Under the pieces are notes generated by a model. The model worked only from the letters and a program-made list of their open reading frames with translations. It was not told where the DNA came from and did not search any database. Positions 7,939 to 16,597 of a DNA stretch of 64,000 nucleotides are shown here, piece by piece; within the stretch, counting starts at the first letter, position 1, and the number at the start of each line of letters is the position of its first letter. The stretch is from positions 78,050-142,049 of the IMG/VR virus record IMGVR_UViG_3300028581_000014; one strand, given 5' to 3'. The position numbers and the translations under genes were made by a program. Source of the DNA: a virus.

Positions 7939-8094
7939 ATGCTTAAGAGAGATAAAAACATTAAAATTACAACAAAAACTCATGAGTTACTAAAAAAACA
8001 TTGCGAACAGAATGGTCTTAAAATGTTTTCTTTTGTTGAAAAATTAATACGTGAAGCTTGTATTACCAAGAAAGATTTATACGGTGAAAATTAA
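7939..8094 (+). CDS. Small ribbon-helix-helix (Arc/CopG-type) DNA-binding protein
   Basis: 51 residues. The sequence has the usual RHH plan: a basic start with a beta-strand (NIKITTKTH), then helix A (ELLKKHCEQNG) and helix B (SFVEKLIREA). Proteins of this kind dimerise and read DNA with paired strands, usually as repressors. It is the only plus-strand gene in the first 13 kb, lies between the sheath and the fibre genes, and its stop overlaps the stop region of the convergent small gene at 8091-8267. Upstream repeats spaced by one helical turn overlap a probable host-type promoter, so early expression and autoregulation are likely. Its target genes are unknown. Confidence 0.7.
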   Translation: MLKRDKNIKITTKTHELLKKHCEQNGLKMFSFVEKLIREACITKKDLYGEN

Positions 8095-8267
8095 CCATTA
8101 TTAGAAGTATAGTTAATACCATCAGCAATTGCAGTAGTCTTAGTTGTTGCAAATATGCTTGGTAATTGTGCACCTATTAATGATTGATATATTTCCAAAA
8201 AAGCATTATGCTCTGCTAGAGTTGGGAAGGTGAGTGTTTCGTTTCCAAATGTAAATGTATATTCCAT
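8091..8267 (-). CDS. Small hypothetical protein downstream of the fibre gene
   Basis: 58 residues, starting MEYTFTFGNETLTF. Not recognised. It begins 12 bases after the fibre gene stop and is probably cotranscribed with it, which is the usual place for a fibre assembly chaperone, but nothing in the sequence shows that function. The stop codon overlaps the convergent RHH gene by a few bases. Confidence 0.6.
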   Translation of the reverse strand: MEYTFTFGNETLTFPTLAEHNAFLEIYQSLIGAQLPSIFATTKTTAIADGINYTSNNG

Positions 8268-8279
8268 ATTATTTATTTT

Positions 8280-11200
8280 TTATTTTTTTGATATTATAAA
8301 GCTTCTTAATGTTGCAGAGGCACCAATGAGAGCTCTCATTGTTGGGTATATATAGTTATCAACGGTAGTATCAAATGTAGGCGTTCCCATAGCTGTTGTT
8401 GTTATGATACCTATGTCAGTATAAGCTGCATCGGCACGAACTCTAAGTGTTGTTGAATTACTAAAGTATAAATTCTTTCTTTCTACTTGAATGTATTTTG
8501 TCGCAGCACCAGATGTAGCAACAAGCGCCAATAATTGACCAGTTGCTGGTGATGGTGGTGTATTTGTTGTATAACTCCTAAACCAACAATTTAATAAAGA
8601 ACCAACTGTGAAGTCAGTTGGGTCCCAAGTGCAGTCAATTTCAATTATATCACCTGTTGTGAATGTATTTGCTGGTATTAAATAATAACCAAAGGCTGTT
8701 TCAGTAGCCGCAGCAAATGCTACTGTAACAGCTCCCCTAAAGTTAACGATTGGAAGACCAATACCAGTTAGGTTAGAACCATTACCGTAATAAGTAGTCG
8801 CACTTATTGTATTTGCAGATAAACCACCTGTAAACGTGGTTAAACCAGCTACCGTTCCACCTGTAAAGGTGGAACCACCACCAGTACTAAATCCACTAAC
8901 ACTAAATGTTCCACCAGTATTATTTGTAAACTGAGCCGTTCCAGCTGAATATGTACCACCAGTTACGAATACATCATCTGTCTTAAATCCAGTTACGCTA
9001 AATGTTCCACCTGTATTATTCGTAAATACGGACGAACCATTTGAATACGTACCACCAGTTACAAATACATCATCTGTCTTAAATCCACTAACGCTAAATG
9101 TTCCACCTGTGTTATTCGTAAATTCAGCTGTTCCAGCTGAATAGGTACCACCAGTAACCCTAATATCTATTGGTAAATTATTATAAGTTGTTGCTGAAAC
9201 TGTTGTAGCTGTTAGGCCATTACTGTTTGCTATAAAACCATTTGATTGGAATGTAGTACCAGATATATAGCCATCGGCTCTAATTAAAGCGGTGGTCGCA
9301 TTAGCTGTGTTAACAGACTCAAATACGTTAGTTACATTATCAGCATTACCAGTACCGTTTTTAACACTTAGTCCATCTAGGATTGCGTTAATAACAATTT
9401 CTGGTGTTGTTGAATTATCGTATGCCTGTTGAAGCGTAGTTGTTGATAAACCACCAGTACCACCAAAACTTTCACCAAATTTAGAAACCAGTGTAAATTT
9501 AGCATAATCTGTATTAGTTAATGGTTCTCCATCAGTACCAATATCATTTCTAACAGAAAGAATACCAATTAATATACCAGTACTCTCAGCATTAGGGTAA
9601 GGTATAAATGTCTCTGAGTTTATAGCGGCAACAGCGGCAGTTAAGTTTGCGTATATTGTTTGACCATATAATACATTAATAACACCAGTCGGATACATAT
9701 ATATCCTTTGATTGGTCGCATCATCAATACCAGAATTACCAATACTAGTAATAACACCACCTAAGTCATAATTTCTAGGGTCGATAACAGTAACAGACCC
9801 GCTAGTACCACCAGTTTGTGTTCTATAAAAAAATGATGCTGGTATCTTTGCTGGAATGCTGGCATTATTAGGGCTTAATTGATTATTATGCCAATTAATA
9901 CCATTACCCCAAAGAGTACCAGCTGAAGTATTAAAACTTAAATTAGCTCCATTTGGTGAGGGTATGATACCTTGATTTATCAATTTTATTGGCGACCACA
10001 AATCACGCAAAGATGACATCGGTGATACATCATAATCAACGGTATTATTTATGTTTAATATACTCGTTCTATTTGGGTGATTAACCTTACCCAAAAATAT
10101 GTTTTCTCTTCGTTGTTGTGGTGTTGGAAATGTTGTTTGTTGGTATAATGTAGCACCACTGTTTATTAATAAATAAGTAGAGTCTGCTGTTAAAATATTA
10201 GTTAATGATATGTTTGTACCACCACTATAATAAAGGTTTTTTACATCTGGATTTGTTGCGTTTGAATATGTATTATTAACCGACCAACCTCTCATAGGTG
10301 CAACATTAATTGTTGTTGATGAAGCGGTAGTAGCACCAGTATATTCATACACACCAGTTGATATTGCATTACCTAATAAAATATTAACTTCTTGTTGTGT
10401 TAAACTTTGTAATTGGTTTTCATTTTCAATGTTAACATATATTTTACCATTTATTGCATCCGAAGTCAAACACCAACCTAATACAGATATTCTAGACGTA
10501 TAAGCTATTGAGTCTGGGTCATCTGTAATACCACCATCAATTGTATCAGATAAAAATAATTCTCGACCTACTATAAGTGTTGAAGTATCTAAATCTCTAA
10601 CTATACCAAAACTAGTAATAAAACCATATTCATTATTTGGTATATTATGTGTTGCCACACCAGAAGATTGAGCTAAACTATCAACAAATGTTGTTCCTAA
10701 CTTAGACGCATTAGCTAAAGCAACAGTTGGTGTCCCACTACTTGAACCAGTAATATGAACTACTTGACCATTATTAATTTGAGCACCACTATTATTATAA
10801 ATTCTAACTAAATTTTCTTGACCTAAATTAATAGTTACATCATTTTGATTTGTTAAAGGTTTATATGATAAAGCATTTTCACTTGAATCATAATACAATG
10901 TTCCACCAGTTGGATTTGGAACTGATGGTGATGTTTTAAAGTTAATATAATCAGTATTAGAGATTGTATTTGCAGTTAAACCACTTATAAAATTAGTTGA
11001 ACCACTTACCGTACCACCACTTAATGGTAAATAAGCACCAGAAAAAGCTGGTAGGTTAATATACGTAGTTGCAGATATTGTATTTGCTGATATTCCACCA
11101 TTAACAGTTAAACCTGAAAAACTATTAACTAAAGTAGTTATATTTGCTTGGTTATTAGTTTGTTGAAGAGTTAATACATTATTACTAAACGTTAATCCAG

Positions 11201-11576
11201 TAACATATGTATCAGTCTGACCAGTTAAGAATCCACTAACGCTAAATGTTCCACCTGTGTTATTCGTAAATTCAGCTGTTCCAGCTGAATATGTACCACC
11301 AGTAACCCTAATATCTGTTGGCAAGCCAAGATATGTTGTTGCACTAAAGGTGTTTGCCGTTAAACCACTTATAAAGTTAGTTGACCCAGATACCGTACCA
11401 CCTGTGAATGGTGTTGTTAATCCACTAACGCTAAATGTACCACCAGAATTATTGGTAAAAATAGCTGTTCCAGATGAATAGGTACCACCAGTTACAAAAA
11501 TATCTTGTCCATCAACAACATTTGTTTCTATAATAAATGTTTGATTTATATCATAACCTCTTCCAACTTGTCCCAT
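8280..11576 (-). CDS. Tail fibre/adhesin built from repeats
   Basis: 1098 residues, rich in Gly, Thr, Ser and Asn. Five copies of a ~30-residue unit of the form VTGGTYS-x-GTA-x-FTNN-x-GGTFSVSG occur, two near residues 25-115 and three in tandem at about 795-895; a second repeat type (STNFISGLTANTISATTY-like) is interspersed. Such repeats make beta-structured trimeric fibre shafts. The last ~160 residues (from GLPIVNFRGAVTV) are non-repetitive and may be the receptor-binding tip. The gene overlaps the gp15-like gene by one base (TAATG) and follows it in the same transcript. Fibre function is inferred from composition and context. Confidence 0.7.
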   Translation of the reverse strand: MGQVGRGYDINQTFIIETNVVDGQDIFVTGGTYSSGTAIFTNNSGGTFSVSGLTTPFTGGTVSGSTNFISGLTANTFSATTYLGLPTDIRVTGGTYSAGTAEFTNNTGGTFSVSGFLTGQTDTYVTGLTFSNNVLTLQQTNNQANITTLVNSFSGLTVNGGISANTISATTYINLPAFSGAYLPLSGGTVSGSTNFISGLTANTISNTDYINFKTSPSVPNPTGGTLYYDSSENALSYKPLTNQNDVTINLGQENLVRIYNNSGAQINNGQVVHITGSSSGTPTVALANASKLGTTFVDSLAQSSGVATHNIPNNEYGFITSFGIVRDLDTSTLIVGRELFLSDTIDGGITDDPDSIAYTSRISVLGWCLTSDAINGKIYVNIENENQLQSLTQQEVNILLGNAISTGVYEYTGATTASSTTINVAPMRGWSVNNTYSNATNPDVKNLYYSGGTNISLTNILTADSTYLLINSGATLYQQTTFPTPQQRRENIFLGKVNHPNRTSILNINNTVDYDVSPMSSLRDLWSPIKLINQGIIPSPNGANLSFNTSAGTLWGNGINWHNNQLSPNNASIPAKIPASFFYRTQTGGTSGSVTVIDPRNYDLGGVITSIGNSGIDDATNQRIYMYPTGVINVLYGQTIYANLTAAVAAINSETFIPYPNAESTGILIGILSVRNDIGTDGEPLTNTDYAKFTLVSKFGESFGGTGGLSTTTLQQAYDNSTTPEIVINAILDGLSVKNGTGNADNVTNVFESVNTANATTALIRADGYISGTTFQSNGFIANSNGLTATTVSATTYNNLPIDIRVTGGTYSAGTAEFTNNTGGTFSVSGFKTDDVFVTGGTYSNGSSVFTNNTGGTFSVTGFKTDDVFVTGGTYSAGTAQFTNNTGGTFSVSGFSTGGGSTFTGGTVAGLTTFTGGLSANTISATTYYGNGSNLTGIGLPIVNFRGAVTVAFAAATETAFGYYLIPANTFTTGDIIEIDCTWDPTDFTVGSLLNCWFRSYTTNTPPSPATGQLLALVATSGAATKYIQVERKNLYFSNSTTLRVRADAAYTDIGIITTTAMGTPTFDTTVDNYIYPTMRALIGASATLRSFIISKK
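8885..9170 (-). repeat. Three tandem ~95-bp coding repeats in the fibre gene
   Basis: Three near-identical copies encode the GGTYS...GGTFSVSG unit, at about 8885-8975, 8985-9075 and 9080-9170; related copies lie near 11225-11310 and 11415-11505. The DNA identity between copies is high enough to recombine. Confidence 0.75.
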
Positions 11577-12634
11577 TATAATGTACTTCCAATTAAGGTT
11601 AGTTTACCTAGTGTTGCGGCACCCTTATAAACTTTTATTTTAATAATATCATTAGCATAAAAAATAATTGCTGTGTTCAATATAGTACCGTCAAAGACAA
11701 TTGTATTATTTTGAGTAATTATGATTCTACTAATATTTTCTATATTTGTTAGTTGTGTAAACTTTAAATCATATAATGCGTTAAAGATAAATTCAGTATT
11801 AGACCTTGGTTCCCATATAAAATTATAAACTATTTGGTTACCTTTTCTGATTGGTGTTAATATTGCATCGTTAGCTATCAATTTTTCTTCAATTTCGGTA
11901 GTCATTAACGTTCTATTGATTGTAGGTATAACTCTAAAATCATTTTCATCCAAGATATAACCCATCATTTTAATATCAAATAATTGAACATAAAAACGTC
12001 TATTTTCAAAGTCATCAATATTGCTCTCATCACCAATTGAATCCAAATGCAATGGCATAGGGTGACCATTAACGTTGATATATGATTGTCTAGAATGAAA
12101 AGCTTTTTGTATATTAATATTAAATCGATTTAAATCCTTCATGCGATTGGTAAACAATCTAACTTCATATAATATATCTATAGATGTTGGTTGTGGAATT
12201 TGATATAAGGTAATACCATGTCTAACACCATCCCAAGTTGGTATTTTCATATAGGTATAGGTTCGATTTCCTGGTATGTTCCATAACCCAGCTTGGTTTT
12301 CACCAACTTGAATATCTGGCTTTCTAACTATGGTTATAAATGGCATCTTAATGTTTTTATATTCATCAGTAAATTCCCAAGTCTTGGTGAATTCGGTCCA
12401 TCGTTGAATTGTTAAGAATATAACAGGTACTTTTTCACCATCAATAGTCAAGCCCAACCCAGTATCTGATTTAAAATACTCTAAGAAGGTCTGGTCCATA
12501 TCCTCAACCAAGACACCTCTAGGTAAAAAGGTTCCGTTATCAGCAATACCATCTAGAATCTCCTGTCTTCTTGGAGGCCCAATCTTGCTATTAACTATAT
12601 TAATGTTTGTTCTATATCCTTTTTGCATTCCCAT
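11576..12634 (-). CDS. Tail sheath stabiliser/terminator (T4 gp15-like)
   Basis: 352 residues; T4 gp15 has 272. gp15 caps the sheath at the head end and joins tail to neck. The similarity I see is in order and spacing: a segment PTSIDILYEVRLFTNRMKDL, then NVNGHPMPLHLDSIGDESNI and FYVQLFDIKMMGYILDEND, mirroring gp15's IYELSIFTRYEDD, NDIPFKRD and IEWSLTFEVNGWMYPP. The C-terminal ~110 residues are extra. It follows the gp14-like gene by 25 bases and leads into the fibre gene with a one-base overlap. Neck-protein neighbours support the call, but the assignment remains moderate. Confidence 0.6.
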   Translation of the reverse strand: MGMQKGYRTNINIVNSKIGPPRRQEILDGIADNGTFLPRGVLVEDMDQTFLEYFKSDTGLGLTIDGEKVPVIFLTIQRWTEFTKTWEFTDEYKNIKMPFITIVRKPDIQVGENQAGLWNIPGNRTYTYMKIPTWDGVRHGITLYQIPQPTSIDILYEVRLFTNRMKDLNRFNINIQKAFHSRQSYINVNGHPMPLHLDSIGDESNIDDFENRRFYVQLFDIKMMGYILDENDFRVIPTINRTLMTTEIEEKLIANDAILTPIRKGNQIVYNFIWEPRSNTEFIFNALYDLKFTQLTNIENISRIIITQNNTIVFDGTILNTAIIFYANDIIKIKVYKGAATLGKLTLIGSTL

Positions 12635-12652
12635 GTCTAATCCTTTATTTTA

Positions 12653-12660
12653 ATAAATAT
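12653..12660 (-). promoter_or_regulatory. Late-type promoter box (ATATTTAT variant)
   Basis: Minus strand TAATATTTATTAAAATAAAG, overlapping the stop of the gp14-like gene and 18 bases before the ATG at 12634. Confidence 0.5.
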
Positions 12661-13181
12661 TACATACCACGAAACTCAGTCTCATCAATTGGTGCACAAG
12701 TAATTGTCCTAAATGCGCCCTTATACCCCATGATAGTATGCTTATTATCAAAGTTTTTTAATCCATCATTAGCCACGCTATAGTATCTAATACTATTTTC
12801 AGTAACCGCATACCCTATATAATCACCAAAGCTAAGTTGAACATCCATCTCAGATAGCTGTGCCACATATATACCAAAGGTTAAATTACCATCTTGTAAG
12901 TGTCTTGCAGTACCATTTTTATTATATACTTTATTTTCTGGTTCAGCAAGTATTGGTATAACCTTTAATTCTATTGGTGGTAAAAATCTAATACCGTCTT
13001 TGGTTGCCTCACCATAAATATCATCATATTCTGTTTGTTGTCTATCAACACGGTATAATATTACGGTAAAGTTACCATCACCTTCAATAGCCTCTCTCCC
13101 CATATTAACCTCTAAGTCAAAATCGGCACTAGAAAAAAATTTATTAACCCTAGTTATTGGTATATAACGCTTATTGTCCAT
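12660..13181 (-). CDS. Neck protein (T4 gp14-like)
   Basis: 173 residues; T4 gp14 has 256. gp14 forms the collar-side neck ring that closes the packaged head. The middle of this protein (IYGEATKDGIRFLPP, then LSFGDYIGYAVTENSIRYYSV and a C-terminal GYKGAFRTITC) matches the layout of gp14 (LIFGED, EGDLIYFPMDNSLFEINWV, QNAIRKITA). It sits just upstream of the gp15-like gene, the same order as in T4. A late-type box precedes it. Distant similarity read by eye; moderately sure. Confidence 0.55.
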   Translation of the reverse strand: MDNKRYIPITRVNKFFSSADFDLEVNMGREAIEGDGNFTVILYRVDRQQTEYDDIYGEATKDGIRFLPPIELKVIPILAEPENKVYNKNGTARHLQDGNLTFGIYVAQLSEMDVQLSFGDYIGYAVTENSIRYYSVANDGLKNFDNKHTIMGYKGAFRTITCAPIDETEFRGM

Positions 13182-13190
13182 GGTTTTATA

Positions 13191-13199
13191 TATAAATAT
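13191..13199 (-). promoter_or_regulatory. Late-type promoter box of the neck operon
   Basis: Minus strand AAATATTTATATATAAAA, 9 bases before the ATG at 13181. The same sequence also reads ATATTTAT on the plus strand (13196-13203), so it may fire in both directions. Confidence 0.55.
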
Positions 13200-13228
13200 T
13201 TATCTTTTACGTAATCTAATGATAAGGC

Positions 13229-13258
13229 TTGATTTTTTAAAAAAATAAAGTATATTCA
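13229..13258 (+). promoter_or_regulatory. Weak host-type promoter of the SNF2 gene
   Basis: TTG (13229-13231), 19 bases, then TATATTCA (13251-13258). It deviates from TAnnTTTG in the last two positions and is one base shorter in spacing than the other host-type promoters. Confidence 0.35.
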
Positions 13259-13278
13259 TAACAATTAAATTATTAACA

Positions 13279-15120
13279 TTGATTAATTTAAATGACTTAA
13301 AAGGCCGTTCAGCAATTGATTTGTTGGAAAAATACGAAGGTATTAATCCTTACATATTAAAACTTAAGAATGAATATATTAAAAATAAAAAAATATCTTT
13401 AACAGATAATCAGTCAGCCTATATAATAAAGAATAATAGTAGAGAACCAGAATATCTTAATCGAGTTATTGGCATAACCAAATACCTAGGTGAGGAACTT
13501 CAACGCCAACATGGTATATCATTTATACCAGAAAAGATTTTAATAGAATTTATTCTAGGTGAAAATGACAAATCTTTTCACATATATGGTAAATTAAGTA
13601 AAAATCAAAAAGAATCTAAGATGTATTGGATTCCAAAGACACAATTGGTTGATGACCCATACTTTGAGGATATAAAGGTAGATGTAGATTTTACCAAATA
13701 TAATGAGATTCTAGGCAAGTATGGTAAAAAGCTATATCAACACCAAGAAGATGGTGTTAAATTTTTATTATCAAGAAAAAACTGTATATTAGCTGACGAT
13801 ATGGGTTTGGGAAAAACAAACCAAGCAATAATCGGGGCCTTAGAAAGTGGGGCTAAAAAAATATTAATAGTCTCACCATCTTCAGCCAAGATTAATTGGG
13901 AACGAGAAATAAATGTTTTTTGTGATGATACAACTATAATAGAAGGTAAAAAATGGTCTAAAGCTAAATTTACGATAATAAATTATGATATCCTTAAGAA
14001 TTTTCATACACTAGATGATGGTAAGAAACCAAAGGATGGTGAAGAACCAAAGAAATTAAATAGAGAATTAGCAAATGCTGGATTTGATTTGATAATAGTT
14101 GACGAAGCACATTATCTAAAAAATAATGATAGTATTAGAGGTAAGATAATGGTTGAATTAGTTGAAAAACATGGTATTCCAAATGTTTGGCTATTAACTG
14201 GTACACCAGTAGCTAATAGACCTATGGATTTCTTTAACCTACTTAAGCTTATCAAGTCTAAGTTGGCAGAAAATTGGAAACATTATGCCGTTAGGTATTG
14301 TGATGCTAAAAAGATGTATAGAACACTTAAGAATGGTCAGAAAAAACAAATTTGGATAACAGATGGTGCTTCTAACTTGGATGAGCTATCTACCAAGACC
14401 AAAAACATAATTCTTAGGCGATATAAAACCGAAGTATTAGATATGCCAGATAAGGTAGTGACACCATCATATTATCGTCTAGACTCTAAGGCTAGAAAAG
14501 AATATGATGCCTTATGGGAAGAATATTTAGAAAAACGTATTCTTGACGGTAAAAAGAATGGTAACATACAAAAAGACCTAGTTGAATTAATACTATTGCG
14601 ACAATTTATTGCGGCTGCTGCAATACCCTATACTATTGAAATGGTTGAAAATGCAATAGAAATGGGTCGTAAGGTAATTATATTTACAAGCTTTACTGAA
14701 GAATTAGAAATACTATCACAGCACTTTGGTAAACTATCGGTAAAGCACAACGGCCCAATGTCCACCACTCAGAAACAAAAATCAGTAGATGAGTTTCAAA
14801 ATAATCCAAAGGTCAAGGTATTTATTGGTAACATAGATTCAGCTGGTGTGGCTATAACTCTAACTGAAGCAACTGTTGTGATATTTAATTCATTTTCTTG
14901 GGTGACTGGAAATAATGAACAAGCTGAAGACCGTGCATTCCGTATTGGACAAAAGAATAATGTTAACGTTTATTATCAATTATTTGAAGGAACGATTTCA
15001 ACTAGAATGTGGGAGACACTTAAGAATAAACAATTAGTTATTAGTACAATCTTAGGTGAAAGGAAGGATAAAAATGAAACTGAACTAATAATGGATAACA
15101 TACTTAATACAGAAGAATAA
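13279..15120 (+). CDS. SNF2-family DNA helicase/translocase
   Basis: 613 residues. All main superfamily 2 SNF2 motifs are present: QHQEDGVKFL before Walker A (DDMGLGKT, residues 173-180), DEAH at 275-278, LLTGTPVANRP near 305, and the C-terminal set GNIDSAGVAITL and QAEDRAFRIGQ. Such ATPases remodel forks and recombination intermediates; T4 uses UvsW for comparable work, though that is a different subfamily. I take the TTG at 13279 as start because no ATG is in frame nearby and the reading from there is continuous. Glutaredoxin follows after 11 bases. It stands between two parts of the neck module on the opposite strand from gp14/gp15-like genes. Confidence 0.85.
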   Translation: MINLNDLKGRSAIDLLEKYEGINPYILKLKNEYIKNKKISLTDNQSAYIIKNNSREPEYLNRVIGITKYLGEELQRQHGISFIPEKILIEFILGENDKSFHIYGKLSKNQKESKMYWIPKTQLVDDPYFEDIKVDVDFTKYNEILGKYGKKLYQHQEDGVKFLLSRKNCILADDMGLGKTNQAIIGALESGAKKILIVSPSSAKINWEREINVFCDDTTIIEGKKWSKAKFTIINYDILKNFHTLDDGKKPKDGEEPKKLNRELANAGFDLIIVDEAHYLKNNDSIRGKIMVELVEKHGIPNVWLLTGTPVANRPMDFFNLLKLIKSKLAENWKHYAVRYCDAKKMYRTLKNGQKKQIWITDGASNLDELSTKTKNIILRRYKTEVLDMPDKVVTPSYYRLDSKARKEYDALWEEYLEKRILDGKKNGNIQKDLVELILLRQFIAAAAIPYTIEMVENAIEMGRKVIIFTSFTEELEILSQHFGKLSVKHNGPMSTTQKQKSVDEFQNNPKVKVFIGNIDSAGVAITLTEATVVIFNSFSWVTGNNEQAEDRAFRIGQKNNVNVYYQLFEGTISTRMWETLKNKQLVISTILGERKDKNETELIMDNILNTEE

Positions 15121-15131
15121 AATTAATTAAA

Positions 15132-15386
15132 ATGGTTACAATATACACGATATCTGAATGCCCGTACTGTACAGAATTAAAAGATATTTTAACGTCTAAT
15201 GGTATTGAATACATTGATGTTAATGTTGAATTGCCAGAGAATGAGGCTACGTATAATAAGATTCATGACTTAACTAAGTCAGACCAAGTTCCGATTATAA
15301 GGGTTGGTAATCAATTATTGGTACCAAATGTATCCTTCAATACAATTAAAGATGCTGGCAATATAATTAAAAAATTATTAGGTTAA
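15132..15386 (+). CDS. Glutaredoxin
   Basis: 84 residues with the redox motif CPYC near the N-terminus (ECPYCTEL), the cis-proline region (DQVPIIRV) and the usual length of a glutaredoxin. It would reduce disulphides with glutathione or another thiol, and in T4-like phages the analogous NrdC supplies electrons to ribonucleotide reductase. No reductase gene lies in this window. It is probably cotranscribed with the SNF2 gene 11 bases upstream. Confidence 0.85.
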   Translation: MVTIYTISECPYCTELKDILTSNGIEYIDVNVELPENEATYNKIHDLTKSDQVPIIRVGNQLLVPNVSFNTIKDAGNIIKKLLG

Positions 15387-15399
15387 TACTATTTTATTG

Positions 15400-15408
15400 A
15401 TATTTATA
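15400..15408 (+). promoter_or_regulatory. Late-type promoter box of the gp13-like gene
   Basis: GATATTTATAAATAAATAG, 14 bases upstream of the ATG at 15423. Confidence 0.6.
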
Positions 15409-15422
15409 AATAAATAGAAATT

Positions 15423-16562
15423 ATGCCAGTAAGTACAGATGAAAGAGAAAAACTATTTACGCAATTTAGGCACTCACTTGGTGCACCAACACGTGCCGTT
15501 GAATTAACTGATGAACAACTTTGTACACTACTTGAGATATCAATAGAAGATTACGCTCAATATGTACAAGAATGGTTGATTGAACACCAATGGCAATCAT
15601 TGTTAGGACAAAGTATTTCAACAACAGATATGTCTTTTGCTCTTAGTGTTCGAACACTTGATTATGTACAACAATCAACATATGCTTATTCTAAGCAAGT
15701 TGGATTACAAACAAATGGTCCATGGGAGTTAAAAAAAGACTATGTTGAATTAGAAGCTGGTAGACAAGTTTATCAAATACCAGCTGGTCGTGAGGTTAAT
15801 GAGGTATTATGGATAACTCCACCACCAACTAGTCAAGCCTTATTAGCAAATTTTGGTGGTATTGACTATGGGTTCGGTGGTGGCTTTGCACAAACAGGTG
15901 CTGGCGTAAATGGTGGTTCTGGTCTTGGTGCTAGGGGTTATTATATAGCTCCAGCATTTGATATATTATTAACCGCTTCTGATATGAACTTAAAAAATAG
16001 GATTGTTAGAAGTGAATTGGTGTATAAGATAACTGCTGGACCAAATGGTACAAAATTGTTACATTTGTTATCCGTTCCAGGTTCTAAGTTTTCTTTTGGA
16101 CAAGGTATTGGTGGTCTAGGTAATAACGTAAACATGACAGGTTCTCATGTTTGGTATTTTTATTATGATACGGTACCTGAAAATATTGACGATTGTTTGA
16201 GAGACAATCCAGATATCATCAAGATGCCAAACCAAGTTCCATTATCAAAGTTAGATTATTCAGATTTTAATGAACCAACAAAAACACTAATAAGACAATT
16301 ATTCATTGCTGAAGGTAAAAGAACCCTAGGTAGAGTACGTGGTAAATTTGGTGGGATTGTAGGGCCACCAGAGGCCGAAAGGACTATGGACTATGATACA
16401 CTACTAAGTGAGGGTAATGAAGAGCGTAGAGCCGTCTTAGAACGCTTAGACACTAGGTTATTAAGATTATCTACAACCAGTCAATTAGAACGAGCAGCTA
16501 ACGAAGCTGAATATCTAAATAGAGCTTTAAAATTCCAACCAATGGGATTCTGGGTATTCTAA
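15423..16562 (+). CDS. Neck protein (T4 gp13-like)
   Basis: 379 residues; T4 gp13 has 309. gp13 is the head-completion neck protein that works with gp14. The N-terminus matches well: HSLGAPTRAVELTDEQLCTL against [20 protein letters not shown] in gp13. The C-terminal helical part (GKRTLGRVRGKFGGIVGPPE, then NEERRAVLERLDTRL) parallels gp13's ILARHQGMMLPGG and EKEALREELYLLD. A Gly-rich loop (about 142-172) is also shared in style. Unlike T4, it is on the opposite strand from, and 2.2 kb away from, the gp14-like gene. A late-type box precedes it and a symmetric terminator follows. Confidence 0.75.
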   Translation: MPVSTDEREKLFTQFRHSLGAPTRAVELTDEQLCTLLEISIEDYAQYVQEWLIEHQWQSLLGQSISTTDMSFALSVRTLDYVQQSTYAYSKQVGLQTNGPWELKKDYVELEAGRQVYQIPAGREVNEVLWITPPPTSQALLANFGGIDYGFGGGFAQTGAGVNGGSGLGARGYYIAPAFDILLTASDMNLKNRIVRSELVYKITAGPNGTKLLHLLSVPGSKFSFGQGIGGLGNNVNMTGSHVWYFYYDTVPENIDDCLRDNPDIIKMPNQVPLSKLDYSDFNEPTKTLIRQLFIAEGKRTLGRVRGKFGGIVGPPEAERTMDYDTLLSEGNEERRAVLERLDTRLLRLSTTSQLERAANEAEYLNRALKFQPMGFWVF

Positions 16563-16563
16563 A

Positions 16564-16597
16564 AATTAAAAGAGGGGAAATTTCCCCTCTTTTAATT
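16564..16597. terminator. Bidirectional terminator between gp13-like and DNA polymerase genes
   Basis: A perfect palindrome (AATTAAAAGAGGGGAAA and its complement) with A/T-rich ends serves both convergent genes; it starts one base after the gp13-like stop and ends at the polymerase stop. Confidence 0.85.

Noticed and set aside
8885-9170. Regularly spaced near-identical repeats, possibly a CRISPR array
   Set aside because: They lie in frame within the fibre gene, encode the same peptide unit, and have no unique spacers.
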